A stretch of 42,005 nt of DNA, taken from a virus. Position 1 is the first letter of the stretch. Every line of letters starts with the position of its first letter. This document shows positions 7,301 through 15,862 of this stretch, piece after piece. The notes beneath the pieces were generated by a model. It did not search any database. It saw nothing but the letters and a program-made list of their open reading frames with translations, and was not told the DNA's origin. The position numbers and the translations under genes were made by a program. Location of the stretch: positions 1-42,005 of IMG/VR virus record IMGVR_UViG_3300036893_000059. One strand, given 5' to 3'.

Positions 7301-8799
7301 TTGACGGCCTGGTCAGGGGCCGATCCATTATTTCCACTTTCGGGGGAAACTGGAATTGATTGATTGGCCGGGCCGGCGGGTTTCTGCAAAGCTTCGGGGC
7401 TCTCGGGGAACGGAACATACGGCTTGGCAGCTTCCTGCATCCGGCCCTTGAGTTCCTGAAGTTGGGGCAGGCCCATGTTCTGCCGCAGGGTCTGTTCATG
7501 TGCAGCAGCGGCCTGGCGAATCTCGTCATGCTCCGACGGGATCGGCTTCTGGGGAAGCTCCGGCCCGGCCGCCTTGACAACCTGGTTCAGTTCCTCCAGG
7601 TCGGCCGCTTGCCGCCGTGGGGCCCCAAGGTTCTGGGCCTGCTCGTTGGCGGCCTGGAGTTGGTTGCTTACCTGTTGCTTCTGCTGTGCGACTTGCTGCT
7701 CGTGCATCGGTTCGGCCACCGCATGGCCGACTCCGCCGCCGACGAACTCACCGAGTATCCGGCCCGCTGATTCGTCCCAATCGAGGTTCTTCTTTCCAGA
7801 GAGCCAATCACCCACGAGGCCCGCGTAGTGCTGGACCTCGGCGATCGGGACCTGGAGTGTTCCCGCCTGCACCGCACGGCCAAGCGAGCGGGCAATGGCC
7901 GGCACGAGGGCATCGCCCTCTTGTCTTGCGAATGCCTTCACGGCCGCAAGGGCACCCGGCTTGGTGAGGTTCTCGGTCGTGAGATGACCCGCTGCCCAAC
8001 CGATTACACCCTGGGTCAGTGCGTCCCCAAGCTCGGCCCCGGTGCTGATCTGTTCCCCGCTGGAACGACGGAGGGCCGTGTCGATGCGGGACTCCGCGGC
8101 CGACTGGAGGCCCATGAGGGCCGGGGCCACCGGGGCAACGGCCATGGCAGCGGCGGCCTGCGGAACCATACCGAGTGCCTGTCCTGCGGCCCGGCCGAGG
8201 CCAGAGGCAATACCGGAGGCCGCCGAGCCACCCGCAAAGTTGAGGGCCTGCTCGCCCTGGACCGTGGACCGGGGATCCAAGAGGCCCTGGACTATCCGCT
8301 GCGGGGCAGCCATACCGCGGAGCATTTCGGGAGCCGCGGCCAGTGCAAAGTTCTGAGCGGCCGAGTTCGTCTGTGCCGACTGCTGTTGAATCGCTTGCTG
8401 TTCCGCCTGAGAGTTGGGATCGAGATTCGTGGTCTGTGCGGCCGGCTGAAACCCACCATTGGCCCCCATGGTCTTGGGCCCGTACTGCTGATTGGCCGCG
8501 TACTGGATCGCGTACTTCTCGCTCTCGGTCATGGGATTGCCACCACGGGCATTCTGGGCCGCGATCATTTCATCGGCCTTCTGGTGCCAATCGGGTCTCT
8601 GCATGACCTGGCTCAGTGGAATCCCCTGGGACTGGCCCATTATCTGGCTCAGTGGAATCCCCTCCTGGGACTGGCCCATTATCTGGCTCAGCGGAACCCC
8701 CTGGGATTGTCCCATGATCTGACTCAATGGAATCCCGGCCGATGGGGCCTGGTCTCCCATGACTTGACTGAGCGGAATACCTTGTGGCATCTGGGACAT
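4354..8799 (-). CDS. 1481-aa internal/ejected virion protein with ADP-ribosyltransferase-like segment
   Basis: Very large late protein. Residues 7-62 hold five tandem copies of G-I/V-PLSQ-I/V-MGQSQ. Residues about 65-200 are Gln/Ala-rich. Residues about 200-330 have hydrophobic Ala/Gly helices, then a Gln-rich coiled coil. Residues about 515-630 resemble an ADP-ribosyltransferase fold: VHGGILQDAGTIAKNGI, then TRSATTAAAYAGKG, PVLYEL and PEHIKAVILP. The C-terminal 700 residues have the look of podovirus internal proteins (PKTGIKDKDGNDIR, then KANP..TLAMEAFNNKDFYG). Such proteins enter the host with the DNA. It follows the 283-aa gene by 7 bases with GGTGACTA before the ATG. Function of the ART-like segment is inferred only. 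Confidence 0.82.
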   Translation of the reverse strand: MSQMPQGIPLSQVMGDQAPSAGIPLSQIMGQSQGVPLSQIMGQSQEGIPLSQIMGQSQGIPLSQVMQRPDWHQKADEMIAAQNARGGNPMTESEKYAIQYAANQQYGPKTMGANGGFQPAAQTTNLDPNSQAEQQAIQQQSAQTNSAAQNFALAAAPEMLRGMAAPQRIVQGLLDPRSTVQGEQALNFAGGSAASGIASGLGRAAGQALGMVPQAAAAMAVAPVAPALMGLQSAAESRIDTALRRSSGEQISTGAELGDALTQGVIGWAAGHLTTENLTKPGALAAVKAFARQEGDALVPAIARSLGRAVQAGTLQVPIAEVQHYAGLVGDWLSGKKNLDWDESAGRILGEFVGGGVGHAVAEPMHEQQVAQQKQQVSNQLQAANEQAQNLGAPRRQAADLEELNQVVKAAGPELPQKPIPSEHDEIRQAAAAHEQTLRQNMGLPQLQELKGRMQEAAKPYVPFPESPEALQKPAGPANQSIPVSPESGNNGSAPDQAVKFSGKYTGQSDPAYVQEKQGIRAQTFDPGTIVHGGILQDAGTIAKNGIVPSALSGRVDAEQIGPTRSATTAAAYAGKGARGTPVLYELSGVKSGVSDGGVNAVDVNSPGQDGVSPEHIKAVILPDGQRLTLEQAARLSAPGTNSVPPVQTKAEPDFFSSVAATGAKHIANLAANLAANEEGGLTPPEMLKRTGEEIGENLAKKTQDFKDGIAPKLAAIGWHAKSAVPTVHNLTELQGKNAVGRFQVASMLEPGERYMASLSDEERQDFVDRHEAGLPQPNADLQTISNTIRAINDHQFHELDSRDISKGYIADYMSGAAKNPDDPTAQANLQKWLQSNMSGNLGFSKTRKIPNWEERRAMGFEPLSDNPVTQARMDMVNKSRAINVHDQLQALHDMGTLVAYGPKDTVPPGMVEANPLLGRVYKAPDTQEGEAQKWYTNKANATLLEQYLPAKGQSAMSAALKGMSRVGGLMTQANTAMSFLHAVTSIGRSINQSMTGAVQAAINGEGLGGIGRRMADSFNLAQNDVYLKGLADPSKVTPEMAPVIDMLKKMDVQPPIPTGQSTLKGFGESFVDKMVRNLREGNTILAGFQVPPALADATSHLLNRTLIPNLKFAAAIQMAKTNLESAGPETTDADLRQMGYESRKNLDARFGHRLMETDYTDKGMKQLAQALLRAPGWTAGPLETTYRAMQDIVRLGRGTQVGPAHALTYAITGTITAAAINGLVQHTLTGAWPQDWKDWLYPKTGIKDKDGNDIRADTRSEASEVQKLGSAPATTLLHKANPVITLAMEAFNNKDFYGHQIWDPSPDANHWANSAAVAAHILGGASPFTASTFAELEKRGATPGQAAAFTQLAVPARKSLDYSPARQKAQDWLDSQEKAATPAPTGNEPTKKPGKAVTFGANSLDQAIEDGTVPKGQSYYLRGLQKDVLAIQDWRGRMEVWRAGNKEEQAALLPLLVRELAHDKRAPDRLKMLEELNGVK
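8613..8781 (-). repeat. Tandem repeat encoding five IPLSQ(I/V)MGQSQ units
   Basis: Five 36-45 base units at the 5' end of the 1481-aa gene. The middle three are nearly identical in DNA (CTGGCTCAGTGGAAT... on the plus strand); the outer ones have diverged. They could vary in number by slippage and may form a repeated docking motif. Confidence 0.9.
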
Positions 8800-8806
8800 T
8801 AGTCAC

Positions 8807-9658
8807 CTAGGATGGTTGAACCATCGGGGAGAACCCGATCACCTTGTAGGATTTTCCGTCGGGGCCCTGGATAGTCTGGCCCATGTTGTAGGATTTTCCG
8901 TCGGGGCCCTGGATAGTCTGGCCCATGGAATTAGGGCCCGGGGCCCCCTTGTTGACATCCGGGGTCTGACCATTCGTCCAGCCAGGTCCGGCCTGCCCAC
9001 CAGCGGACTGTACCTTCTTCTGGGTAAGGTACTGCTGGACAAGAGATTCCTGCTGATCCGCCAACTTATCGTACTGTGCGGCCTGGTCATTCTGGCCATT
9101 GGCCCGGGCCGTCTCTGCCTCGTGGCGAAGACTCTGGGCCTGGGTGATGGAACTCTTGACGTGTTCCTTCGTATCTGCATCCACGTCATTCATTCCCAGG
9201 TTCTGGAAGATTTGTTGGACCCGGGCATCGTTCACCTTCTCCTGGGCGGTGGCCTTCTGGGTATTCGTGTCCGCGTTCTGTTGTGCCGCCCCGGCCCGCG
9301 TGGCAGACGAGTCGGCCGATTCCTGCCGGGCCGATGTCATACCTTGCCGGTATGCCCCCAACTGGGCCAGGTTCTCCTGGTGGTACTGCTGCTGGGCAAT
9401 CATTTGTGCGGCCGACAGTTCCCGCTGGGCCGCGATCGATTGGCCCTGGAGGTTCTGGCCCCGAGCTTCAAGGGCGGCCTGAATCTCGCTCGCGTGTTTC
9501 TGTTGCTGCAACGCAGCGGCCTGTTGCAGTGCCTGCTGCATCCTGAAAATATCTTCCTGCCCGGTCTGTTGACCAGCTACCGTACCCTGTGCGGAACCTG
9601 CCTGCTGTGCAGCACCCATGCTGGCAGAGATCGGGGCATATGAAACGTCGAACGGCAT
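8807..9658 (-). CDS. Gln/Ala-rich internal virion protein
   Basis: 283 aa. Residues 40-190 are Gln/Ala-rich helix with little aromatic content (QQALQQAAALQQQKHASEIQ, RANGQNDQAAQYDKLADQQ), like coiled-coil proteins of podovirus ejection complexes. The C-terminus carries two copies of MGQTIQGPDGKSY. GAGTTCTC precedes the ATG at 9658. It is one of four consecutive internal-protein genes. Not recognised by family. Confidence 0.75.
   Translation of the reverse strand: MPFDVSYAPISASMGAAQQAGSAQGTVAGQQTGQEDIFRMQQALQQAAALQQQKHASEIQAALEARGQNLQGQSIAAQRELSAAQMIAQQQYHQENLAQLGAYRQGMTSARQESADSSATRAGAAQQNADTNTQKATAQEKVNDARVQQIFQNLGMNDVDADTKEHVKSSITQAQSLRHEAETARANGQNDQAAQYDKLADQQESLVQQYLTQKKVQSAGGQAGPGWTNGQTPDVNKGAPGPNSMGQTIQGPDGKSYNMGQTIQGPDGKSYKVIGFSPMVQPS
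8843..8926 (-). repeat. 42-base direct repeat x2 (MGQTIQGPDGKSY)
   Basis: Two 14-codon units at the 3' end of the 283-aa gene, identical in DNA except at the last codon (N/K). They lie 62 bases from the repeat tract at the start of the next gene. Confidence 0.92.
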
Positions 9659-9667
9659 GAGAACTCC

Positions 9668-10456
9668 TTATGCGTAGGCGGCCCCAGTGGCGGCCGTGTT
9701 GATTGGATTGCCCCAGGCATCGACCGGCTGATTGCCGCCGTAGGATACCTGGATGTTCGGATCGACCGGGACGTAGGAACCGTCACCGCCGGAGACCGGG
9801 CCGTTCATCGGGGCCGCCATGGCCTGCTGATTGCTGTTCCCCCCGCCTCCTCCACCACCCAGGCCCGTGACCATCTGGTTCATTCCCCCGGCTCCGCCGC
9901 CTCCACCCACTCCGCCGCCAGACTGGCCTCCGCCACCTCCTCCACCACCGCCCGCAAGCTGGCCCGCGTAGCTCCCGTAGGACGGAGCAGGCTGGACTGC
10001 CTTCTGGATAGCCCCAGGGGCCGCAGGAGAGGCGATCGGGGCCGAGGGGCCCGAGGGCATGGTCGAGCCGAAGGACTGATTGTGGGGCATCAGAGAGGCC
10101 CCTATCGACCCGGGAAGGGAAGCCATGCTGGCCCCCATGGAACCGAGGCTGGACGTTATGGCCGAGAACTGGTTCCCCAGGGCTGCACTGATTTGGGCAC
10201 CCAGATTAACCGGGGCCGTGTAGGGCTGGGTCGGCATCTGGGGGCCCTGGATGCCGGTCGAGGCTCCCGCACCAGATTGGGCAAAGGCCCCGACGTTGGT
10301 ATTGGCCGCCACGTTCCCGGCCGAGCCCGGATCGGGAGTTCCCTGGGCCGGCTGGCCCGGTGCTCCCGCGGTAGGTGCCTGCTGCATCTGAGGCCCCTGG
10401 GACTGGGCCTGCATCGCCGCGAGGATTGGCATCATGGCCGCAGGGATTTGGCTCAT
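9668..10456 (-). CDS. Gly/Ala/Pro-rich internal virion protein
   Basis: 262 aa, low complexity: Gln/Pro/Ala start, a middle with several poly-Gly runs around residues 165-215 (GGGGGGGGQSGGGVGGGGG), then a C-terminus with Pro-Asn-Gly (DPNIQVSYGGNQPVDAWGNP). No catalytic motif. ATG at 10456 overlaps the stop of the preceding gene as ATGA. Probably a particle-internal or tail-tip protein, judged from position and composition. Confidence 0.72.
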   Translation of the reverse strand: MSQIPAAMMPILAAMQAQSQGPQMQQAPTAGAPGQPAQGTPDPGSAGNVAANTNVGAFAQSGAGASTGIQGPQMPTQPYTAPVNLGAQISAALGNQFSAITSSLGSMGASMASLPGSIGASLMPHNQSFGSTMPSGPSAPIASPAAPGAIQKAVQPAPSYGSYAGQLAGGGGGGGGGQSGGGVGGGGGAGGMNQMVTGLGGGGGGGNSNQQAMAAPMNGPVSGGDGSYVPVDPNIQVSYGGNQPVDAWGNPINTAATGAAYA

Positions 10457-11493
10457 TGTGTCACCGGTTGGTTCATCAACTGCTCGATGCTCATGTTGGA
10501 ATAGTCGGGTTGGCTGTTGATCGGGACCAGGTTCCCGCTCGCATCATAGGTGTAGCCGCCCGGGGGAAGGGCCGGCGAAGCCTGGGCCGCCGGAGCCGCT
10601 GGACCCGCGGGGCTCATCTTGTTCTGGCCGCCCATGGCCTGCTGGATCGCGGACATGATCATTGCCTGCAACTGGGAGTTCTGTTGCGGACTCGTTGGCT
10701 GCCCGAAGTTGGGGACACCGCCGGAACCCTGATTCGTGAGGAAGGACGGGGTCGAGGCATTTAGGGCATTCTGAATCGTGGCCTGATTTTGCATCCCATT
10801 GGCCTGCTGGATGCCGGCCGCCTGGGCCTTCTGCTGTGCCTGTGCCGCGGCCTGTTGCTGCTGGAGTTGGTAGGCTGCCATCACGTTGGGCTGTTGCTGT
10901 TGCAACTGGCCCATGAGATTGGCAATCTGGTTCGCCCCACCAGTTTGAAGCTGGCTCAGGTCCAGTTGCAGACCCGAGGCACGGTTGGCGGCCTGGTTCA
11001 TCACGTCGGTCGCTGCCTGGTTGTACTGCATCTGGGGAAGGGCCTGCATCGTGTTTGCGATCGTCGTGTTACCGAGCCCGCGGGAGACGGCCGATTGTTG
11101 CTGCTGCCCCAGGTTCTGTTGCAGTTGGAGCCCCAGTTGGCCCATCTGGTACTGACCATACTGGCCCGACGTGGCCAGTGCATTGTTGATCGATCCCTCG
11201 GCCGAGTTGTATCCGCCGGCCAGTTGGTTCAGGGCATTCTGGTACTGAGTGAGGTTGGCCTGGTTCGCGGCATTGGCGGCCGTGGTCGTGGCCGGCAGAA
11301 TCCCCTGCTGATTGTAGACGTTCATGTTCGGGGGAGTCGGAGCGGCCGGGGCCTGGAACTGCATCGTACCCGGCTGAGAGTACGGCTGGGCCGAGATGCC
11401 AGCCCCCGCGGCGAGGGGCTGAGCCGTAGGACGCATGGCATCCTGAATCGATCCGACTGCATTGGGTGTGGCACCGACGGCTGGTCCGGGCAT
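10453..11493 (-). CDS. Gln/Asn/Ala-rich internal virion protein
   Basis: 346 aa. Residues 55-260 are dominated by Gln, Asn and Ala with weak heptads (QYQNALNQLAGGYNSAEGS, LGLQLQQNLGQQQQSAVSR, QLQQQQAAAQAQQKAQAAG). It resembles podovirus ejection or injection proteins that form helical bundles. ATG 11493 has TAGGAGTTACG upstream. It starts the three-gene internal protein set. No family recognised beyond composition. Confidence 0.75.
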   Translation of the reverse strand: MPGPAVGATPNAVGSIQDAMRPTAQPLAAGAGISAQPYSQPGTMQFQAPAAPTPPNMNVYNQQGILPATTTAANAANQANLTQYQNALNQLAGGYNSAEGSINNALATSGQYGQYQMGQLGLQLQQNLGQQQQSAVSRGLGNTTIANTMQALPQMQYNQAATDVMNQAANRASGLQLDLSQLQTGGANQIANLMGQLQQQQPNVMAAYQLQQQQAAAQAQQKAQAAGIQQANGMQNQATIQNALNASTPSFLTNQGSGGVPNFGQPTSPQQNSQLQAMIMSAIQQAMGGQNKMSPAGPAAPAAQASPALPPGGYTYDASGNLVPINSQPDYSNMSIEQLMNQPVTQ

Positions 11494-11501
11494 CGTAACT
11501 C

Positions 11502-12047
11502 CTATTGAAGAACTTCAATTTCAAAGAATGGCATCGACACAACGTCGCTGCTCGATGCGGTACTCCAGGTGGCATACAGGTCCAGAACCAGACTCGGGGT
11601 AAGGTCGATCGTACCCGGGCCGCCCTGAACTGATTTCGTTTGCCCACCGCCGGCCGATATAAGTATGGCCTGGGTCGAGGCATCGATTCCGGCCGAGTAC
11701 GATATCAGCAGGGCCTCGATTTCAACCGGTGTTGAAGTGAGGCCGCCGACCGGAAGGGCCGCCAGGGATGCGATTACCGTTGACCCCAGGCGGAGATCGA
11801 TCGTCAAGGTAGAGCCAATGGCGGCCGTGACCGTGAGATATCCAGTCACCCGCATAACGCGGTCCACCTGACTGAGGAACCCCGCACTCAGGGTGGCCGT
11901 GATTCCAAGGGCCGTGGGGGTCATTGTATTCGTGACAGACACCGCCGACTGGCCAAAGAGAGCACCCTGGCCGAGAATGGCCGTCTCGGGGGCCACGTTC
12001 TGAATACCAAGGCCAAAGATTCCAGTTCCAGAGATTGATTGACTCAC
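11502..12047 (-). CDS. Minor structural protein, paralogue of its upstream neighbour
   Basis: 181 aa, beta-rich, Ser/Thr/Ala/Leu, almost no charged residues. Its C-terminus (IDLTPSLVLDLYATWSTASS then FFEIEVL) aligns with the end of the 12044-12751 protein (IDLTKTWAFDLWAQWSTASP then FFVEAVL), and the central AGFLSQVDRVMRVTGYLTVTA aligns with GGYLGFVNRTIRMSAYLSITA. The two are therefore tandem duplicates. Likely a jelly-roll-like fibre or decoration domain; receptor binding is a guess. ATGA overlap with the preceding stop. Confidence 0.8.
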   Translation of the reverse strand: MSQSISGTGIFGLGIQNVAPETAILGQGALFGQSAVSVTNTMTPTALGITATLSAGFLSQVDRVMRVTGYLTVTAAIGSTLTIDLRLGSTVIASLAALPVGGLTSTPVEIEALLISYSAGIDASTQAILISAGGGQTKSVQGGPGTIDLTPSLVLDLYATWSTASSSDVVSMPFFEIEVLQ

Positions 12048-12751
12048 AGCACGGCCTCCACAAAGAACGAGTTAAGGGTCACACTGTTAGCCGGGGATGC
12101 GGTAGACCACTGGGCCCACAGGTCAAAGGCCCAGGTTTTGGTGAGATCAATCGGGGTAAGGTAGACGATAGACGAGTTCAGGATTGATCCAAGAGTAAGA
12201 GACGAGCCGTTAATTTGGCCCGATGTTCCGCCCAGAGCCGTGGACATCAGACAGTTAAGAACCAGGGTAGTACCCGACATTCCACTGACCGGCAAGTTCA
12301 GGAGTTGGTTCGTTACATTGGAACCCAATTGGTATCGCAGTGAGAGAGTGGCCCCGATCGTGGCCGTGATCGACAGGTAGGCCGACATGCGGATTGTGCG
12401 GTTGACAAATCCGAGATACCCACCGACGAACATGAGGCCCGTTCCAAAGGAAGTATTGGCGGTCGTGTTAGTGATGGGCGGGCGGCCAGCACCGGCCGAC
12501 AAAGTCAGGCCGAGAACGGCCGTCTGTTGCATCGCACCGTTCTGGTACGGTATCGCCTCGAACACGTCGATGTCCTCGCGGTACACGACATTGCCAAGTG
12601 TCTGGGTAAATGCCTGGCCCGCGGGGATAACCCGGATTCCATTGAAGTACCCCTGGTCAATGAGGGTCTTCATCTTCTGGAAGTTGCGGCGAATCCGAAC
12701 CGGCTCGGCAGCATTCTGATCGATCTGGAGTCCAGAGGGAGCACTGCTCAT
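12044..12751 (-). CDS. Minor tail/fibre protein, paralogue of 11502-12047
   Basis: 235 aa from ATG 12751, which overlaps the nozzle-gene stop as ATGA (an upstream ATG would run inside that gene). Residues 1-60 (charged, RIRRNFQKMKTLIDQGYFNG) look like a particle-attachment segment that its paralogue lacks. Residues 75-235 form the beta-rich domain shared with the next gene. The position after the tail nozzle fits a tail appendage. Confidence 0.78.
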   Translation of the reverse strand: MSSAPSGLQIDQNAAEPVRIRRNFQKMKTLIDQGYFNGIRVIPAGQAFTQTLGNVVYREDIDVFEAIPYQNGAMQQTAVLGLTLSAGAGRPPITNTTANTSFGTGLMFVGGYLGFVNRTIRMSAYLSITATIGATLSLRYQLGSNVTNQLLNLPVSGMSGTTLVLNCLMSTALGGTSGQINGSSLTLGSILNSSIVYLTPIDLTKTWAFDLWAQWSTASPANSVTLNSFFVEAVL

Positions 12752-15700
12752 CGTTGCACTCCTCCGCCCTCGACCGTGAGGACGATGTGTTCCAGGGCCC
12801 AATAGGTGTCGATCGTGCCATTCGAGATCGTGAGACTGAACCAGCCCCCGCGTAGACGTTGCCGCCGGGTCGTCTGCCACCCGTAGAGGGAACCCACGAC
12901 ACCGGACGTAAAGCGGCGAGAGGGCAATCCATCGGTGACTTCGTAGGCGGACTTCCCACCATTGAGAGTCCAGCCCATGCTGAACTTGGAACCACTGTCG
13001 CCGTACTGTGGCTCGCCCGTTGTGAAGTCAACCTTCGTCACGACCGCATCGCCGATCGGCCCGGCTGGCAGAAAGGGCCCGAGGGTCAGCGACGACACTA
13101 TGGCGACTCCATCGTCATCCAGATAGGAATCTCCGAGTTGTCGAACAAACCCGTCCCAACACCCAAGGCGAATCTTGTTGTTCGTCGGGCTGTTCCCGTT
13201 CCACATAATGGCATGGGTCGGGCCGCAGTTCAGGGGGAACACCTGTGGCCACAGGCCGCCATTGCGAAGATCGTACCAGAGATGGGTGGGGTTCGTGCTA
13301 TCGTTCGTCGGGGTCACGAACACATAGAGCCCGGTGTGAACATGGTCGAACACCAGGGTCATGAAGTTGGCCGAGGAATCGATTGCCTGGAAGTAGGCAT
13401 CGTAGGTCGTGGCCGTGAGGTTCTGCGGAATTCCGCCGGCCTGAATTGAGAACAGGCCCCGGGTCCCGAGGAAATAGATGATGCCCTGGGGAGAGCGGCA
13501 CCAGGCATTTTGCCCCAGAACCCCGATGCTGGAGGACACGAGATCGATTGATCCGCCCGCGGCCGGGTCGCCCTTAATGGCCCACATATTGTGGGTCGAT
13601 CCCACGAGCATGATGTCATCGGTGAACGTCATCAGTGCCGTGACCGGCTCGCCAATGAGACCGGCCTGGGACGAGTTGCCCGCAAAGGCCGCGGCCGGAT
13701 CGATAGCCGCGTAGTTGAAGTCCGTCGGGACCGAGATTCTCGACATGAAGAAGTTCTGCGGATCGGAACGACAGCCGCTCAGGACCAGCCGGCCCCGCCA
13801 GGTTATGGCAATCGTGCAGTTCTGGGGGGCCTCGCCGACCGTGGCCACGAGGGGGCCGAAGACGTTGGAGACCGGATTGAAGGTCCAGACAATGTTCCCG
13901 TCCGCGATGTACACGATGCCGTTCAGGGTCGTGATGGACGGAGTAATCATGGTACTGATGGGCGGAACAGAGAGCGGCCCTTGACCGTTCGCCAGGGCCA
14001 GGGTGCCCGAGTCAACCGCGTAGTACAGGTTCCCGCCGGCAATGGCGATCGTGTATGCCTGGACCGTCGCGGATGCACCCGAGTTGGCAATCGCGGCTGT
14101 AGAGTTAGTGACCTGGAAGCCGCCGACCGAGTAGGTGTTCGAGGCCGATCCGCTAACTTGGTTGTACTGGAGGAACCCGAATCCACTGATGGTCCCGCCG
14201 AGATTGTTCACGAGCAGGCCCGTTCCCCCGGTGAAGACTCCCCCGAACAGAATCCCCACGAGACTGCCGGCTGTAGTACCGGACAACTGCATCCCGATCT
14301 GGTACGAAGTTCCCGCAACGTAACCCGGAATCGCATAGGATGACAGGAGGGTAGTGACTCCGTTACCGGCACCGCCGGAGAGAGTGGTCCGCTGGAAAAG
14401 CTGCACGACACCCGAGCCGGTCAACTGGACATACAGGGCATTGAGGGCACTCGTGGCCGTGGCACCCGTGAAGAACCCGGCCACATTACTCGGGTCCGTC
14501 GAACTATTCGAGACCGAGCCCTTCACGATGTAGCTTGTTCCGAGATTCGGCAGCGGGCTGTACAGCGAGACCGCGGCCTCCTTGGCAGAAGTTGTTACGG
14601 ACCAATTGAACCCGCCGTCGTTCGTCACCTGAGCAACCGGGCTAGTGGCCGGGGTACTGTTCGTGGACTGATTTATAGCATCGACCAGGGCCAGAGTGTT
14701 GGCAATATTGATTGAGGTCTTGTACCAGCTTTTGGGGGCCGTCGTGGTCCCCATCTGGTTTCCTTCTGCAAAGAAGAACTCCTGGTCCCACACGGGCCGG
14801 CTGGTGACAGTGGGGCGGCTGACCTGGGCCGTCCCGACTCCTCCGTTCACCAACGAGGCCCCAACCGCCAGGCCGGCCCCTGGAGTCACTCCACTCGGGA
14901 TTGCTACCGCGGTCCCAATCAACTGATTGTTCAGGGTCATCTGGAGGGTCGTGGTCGTGACATAGATGCCGATCCTCATGATGCCGCTCTGCCCCGTTAG
15001 GGCCGATCCGTTCCAGGGAATCGTCGTGGTTGTGAGGGAAGAGTCAACTCCGGCTACTGACTTGTACAGGCCGAGCCCTCCGGTCGAGTCCACCTGGACG
15101 AAAACAAAATTACTGCCCGTGGGGGCCGTGGTCGGACAACCCAGGGCCAGGCCGGCGAACAGGTTCGTGCTCGCGGAACCCACGAGGCCCAGGTTCACAC
15201 CGACGGACGCATGGAACGTGGTGCCAACCACGAGGGGCGAGGACAACACGGACATGAAGGCATAGCCGTTTCCGAGACTGCCTCCGTTGTACGCATAACC
15301 GGCGGCCCGGACTCCGTCGAGGGAATTATTGTATCCCCAGAGGGCAGCCTGTGGGGATCGATAGGCCCCGGTCGGCCAGAGGGCAGCACCGAGGTCTCCC
15401 GACGTGGCAGCGGCCCATGTCTGCCACTTGGAGGAACTCGCCGAGGATAGTGTCTCCAGGGGGCCACCGGTATTGAGGATCGTGTAGTTGAACAGGTCCT
15501 GAATGAACGTGTCAGTCGTGAGGGCCGTGGTCGGATCGAGGGCCACGTCCACCTGGGCCAGGGTCTGCACTGGCCCACCGCCGGCCATCTGGAACCCACC
15601 GTTGGTCTTGGCCAGGCCCGATCGCTGTCCCATTCTCAATCGGTCCCACTTGTCATATGGCATGACGTTGGAAGCATTCCAGCACGTCTCAGGAAGGAGA

Positions 15701-15798
15701 GTCGAGCCTAGACCCTGGCTGACTCCATTCTGGATGGACCTTGCGAAGTTGCGGTTTACTCCGCCCTTCGGAACCGGGATGACAAAAGGGGAGCCCAT
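12748..15798 (-). CDS. Tail nozzle-like beta-propeller protein with a large lectin-like insertion
   Basis: 1016 aa. The ends resemble podovirus nozzle proteins (T7 gp12 type): N-terminal GGVNRNFARS..NG then LPETCWNASNVMPYDKWDRLRMG; and from about residue 690 WRGRLVLSGCRSDPQNFFMSR, VPTDFNYAA, LMTFTDDIMLVGSTHNMWAI, GTRGLFSIQ, the typical propeller strands. Between about 100 and 600 lies a long Ser/Thr/Gly/Val-rich stretch with repeated strand patterns suggestive of two LamG/concanavalin-type domains (SVLSSPLVVGTTFHASVGVN; GTSYQIGMQLSGTTAGSLVG). The ATG lies directly after a terminator hairpin and the nearest AGGG is about 11 bases upstream, so initiation looks weak. Confidence 0.75.
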   Translation of the reverse strand: MGSPFVIPVPKGGVNRNFARSIQNGVSQGLGSTLLPETCWNASNVMPYDKWDRLRMGQRSGLAKTNGGFQMAGGGPVQTLAQVDVALDPTTALTTDTFIQDLFNYTILNTGGPLETLSSASSSKWQTWAAATSGDLGAALWPTGAYRSPQAALWGYNNSLDGVRAAGYAYNGGSLGNGYAFMSVLSSPLVVGTTFHASVGVNLGLVGSASTNLFAGLALGCPTTAPTGSNFVFVQVDSTGGLGLYKSVAGVDSSLTTTTIPWNGSALTGQSGIMRIGIYVTTTTLQMTLNNQLIGTAVAIPSGVTPGAGLAVGASLVNGGVGTAQVSRPTVTSRPVWDQEFFFAEGNQMGTTTAPKSWYKTSINIANTLALVDAINQSTNSTPATSPVAQVTNDGGFNWSVTTSAKEAAVSLYSPLPNLGTSYIVKGSVSNSSTDPSNVAGFFTGATATSALNALYVQLTGSGVVQLFQRTTLSGGAGNGVTTLLSSYAIPGYVAGTSYQIGMQLSGTTAGSLVGILFGGVFTGGTGLLVNNLGGTISGFGFLQYNQVSGSASNTYSVGGFQVTNSTAAIANSGASATVQAYTIAIAGGNLYYAVDSGTLALANGQGPLSVPPISTMITPSITTLNGIVYIADGNIVWTFNPVSNVFGPLVATVGEAPQNCTIAITWRGRLVLSGCRSDPQNFFMSRISVPTDFNYAAIDPAAAFAGNSSQAGLIGEPVTALMTFTDDIMLVGSTHNMWAIKGDPAAGGSIDLVSSSIGVLGQNAWCRSPQGIIYFLGTRGLFSIQAGGIPQNLTATTYDAYFQAIDSSANFMTLVFDHVHTGLYVFVTPTNDSTNPTHLWYDLRNGGLWPQVFPLNCGPTHAIMWNGNSPTNNKIRLGCWDGFVRQLGDSYLDDDGVAIVSSLTLGPFLPAGPIGDAVVTKVDFTTGEPQYGDSGSKFSMGWTLNGGKSAYEVTDGLPSRRFTSGVVGSLYGWQTTRRQRLRGGWFSLTISNGTIDTYWALEHIVLTVEGGGVQR

Positions 15799-15839
15799 AT
15801 AAAAGAAGGCCCTGCCGAACAGTTAGATCGGAGGGCCTT
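15799..15839 (-). terminator. Intrinsic terminator in front of the nozzle gene
   Basis: Perfect 8-bp stem 15806-15813 with 15832-15839, extended by CCGA/TCGG around a one-base bulge; minus-strand tail CTTTTAT runs straight into the ATG at 15798. It ends the unit finishing with the 15863-16525 gene. Confidence 0.85.
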
Positions 15840-15862
15840 TGATCGGAACCTTTCGGTGAGAG

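Noticed and set aside
8613-8926. CRISPR-like array
   Set aside because: Repeats are in-frame coding units without unique spacers.
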